The notes beneath the pieces are model-generated. The model was not told the DNA's origin, ran no database searches, and was given only the letters and a program-made list of their open reading frames with translations. Positions 57,079-57,503 of a stretch of 57,503 nt of DNA are shown here, piece after piece. Both the position numbers and the translations under genes were made by a program. The first letter of the stretch is position 1, and each line of letters starts with the position of its first letter. The stretch comes from Streptomyces chilikensis. GTDB taxonomy: Bacteria; Actinomycetota; Actinomycetes; Streptomycetales; Streptomycetaceae. The DNA lies in contig NZ_LWCC02000122.1 in NCBI RefSeq assembly GCF_001642695.1, positions 1 through 57,503 of the forward strand. The letters run 5' to 3'.

Positions 57079-57503
57079 GTGGACCACTCCCGCGACGACG
57101 GCCCGGCCGACCTGGTCACGGCTCTGGCCCGCGCCCGCTCCCCGGAGCCGCCTGGACCCGGCACCCCGGCCGGCTCCGCGGTCCGCGCCTGGCCGGGACC
57201 ACCGGTCCCCCTCCCTCCGGCCGGGCCCGGGGAACTGGACGTGCGGGCGCTGCTGCGGCTGTCCCTGGCCGCCTCGGACACGGCCGGACGCCTGCGTCCG
57301 GCACCCTCCGCCGGTGCGCTGCACCCGGTGGACACCGAGCTGGCGGTGGGCGCCGGCTGCTCCCTGCCGCCCGGCCGCTACGGCTACGACCCCCTGCGCC
57401 GTCACGTGCACCACCTCGGCCGGCACACCGGCGGCATGCCGCCGGGCGTGACCGCGGAACTGTCCGTCACCGCACGGCGCACCGCCTCCCACTACGGCCA
57501 CCG
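57079..57503 (+). CDS. SagB-type azoline dehydrogenase (N-terminal part, cut by window end)
   Basis: At least 141 codons. RPAPSAGALHPVDTELAV matches the R-x-SPSGGALHP motif of SagB/ThcOx nitroreductase-fold dehydrogenases, which bind FMN and oxidise azolines to azoles. The start is GTG at 57079 with GAGGAAC upstream, 11 bases after the YcaO stop. The FMN-binding C-terminal part lies beyond the window, so the assignment rests on this motif and the context. Confidence 0.78.
   Translation, partial: MDHSRDDGPADLVTALARARSPEPPGPGTPAGSAVRAWPGPPVPLPPAGPGELDVRALLRLSLAASDTAGRLRPAPSAGALHPVDTELAVGAGCSLPPGRYGYDPLRRHVHHLGRHTGGMPPGVTAELSVTARRTASHYGH

Noticed and set aside
1-57503. tRNA, rRNA, riboswitch and insertion-sequence features
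   Set aside because: I looked for cloverleaf-like blocks, transposase motifs and conserved riboswitch cores and saw none I could support; a covariance-model search would be needed to exclude them.

Overview
The DNA is very GC-rich, shows strong third-position GC bias, and is packed with families typical of Streptomyces: TetR, MerR and ArsR regulators, a SenS/SenR/HbpS-like heme sensor, Tat-exported proteins, and a second set of ribosomal proteins without zinc-binding cysteines. I read it as chromosomal DNA of a Streptomyces or a close actinomycete. I saw no rRNA, tRNA, transposase, phage gene or CRISPR array. Both ends cut genes: an ABC ATPase on the left and a SagB-type dehydrogenase on the right.

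Layout. (1) 1-1950: a leftward set (ribbon-helix-helix protein, DUF4097 protein, ABC ATPase) preceded by a striking array of 10-bp repeats. (2) 1996-5076: three DJ-1/PfpI-type proteins, one an AraC-type regulator and one Tat-exported, around an HD-domain cyanamide-hydratase-like protein. (3) 5150-7891: HEAT-repeat protein and MerR-HEAT regulator behind a MerR-type promoter, then a deoxynucleoside kinase. (4) 7916-11294: SenR/SenS-like two-component system, divergent HbpS-like heme-binding protein, and a cytidine/blasticidin-type deaminase. (5) 11323-16140: two small leftward genes, a TetR/DHA2 efflux pair with a clear operator, an orphan RNA ligase, and an MFS remnant. (6) 16274-25959: redox and stress genes (Zn alcohol dehydrogenase, molybdopterin oxidoreductase with a lost FeS ligand, SatP-like membrane protein, ThDP enzyme, several small accessory proteins).

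(7) 26203-35536: a phenylpropionate (mhp-like) meta-cleavage operon, with MFS importer, extradiol dioxygenase, C-C hydrolase, hydratase, SnoaL-like protein, HpcH/HpaI aldolase and FAD hydroxylase. Two closely similar TetR regulators flank it, and an SDR gene follows. TTCTAGAA-containing sites lie upstream of both TetR genes, the operon and the SDR.

(8) 35786-57503 looks like a zinc-starvation island and is the most interesting part. It holds cysteine-free paralogs of L32, S14, L28, L33, L31 and S18; a CobW/ZNG1-like protein with a degenerate P-loop; a peptide/nickel-type ABC importer with a fused permease; a SmtB-type ArsR repressor with a P1B-4 metal ATPase and a thioredoxin-like ferredoxin; a beta-propeller-like protein; a FecBCD-type metallophore importer; and the start of a YcaO (TOMM/LAP) RiPP cluster. 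The RiPP part has a 37-residue precursor, a RRE/leader-binding protein, a CocE/NonD hydrolase, a YcaO protein and a SagB-type dehydrogenase. Five sites matching one Zur-like 15-bp pattern (about TGRAAAYSRWTRTCA) precede the ribosomal genes, both importers, the beta-propeller gene and the RiPP precursor. My leading hypothesis is a Zur-repressed, ribosomally made zinc-binding peptide (a RiPP zincophore) with its own uptake system. This is inference from gene content and sites read by eye; no search or assay was possible.
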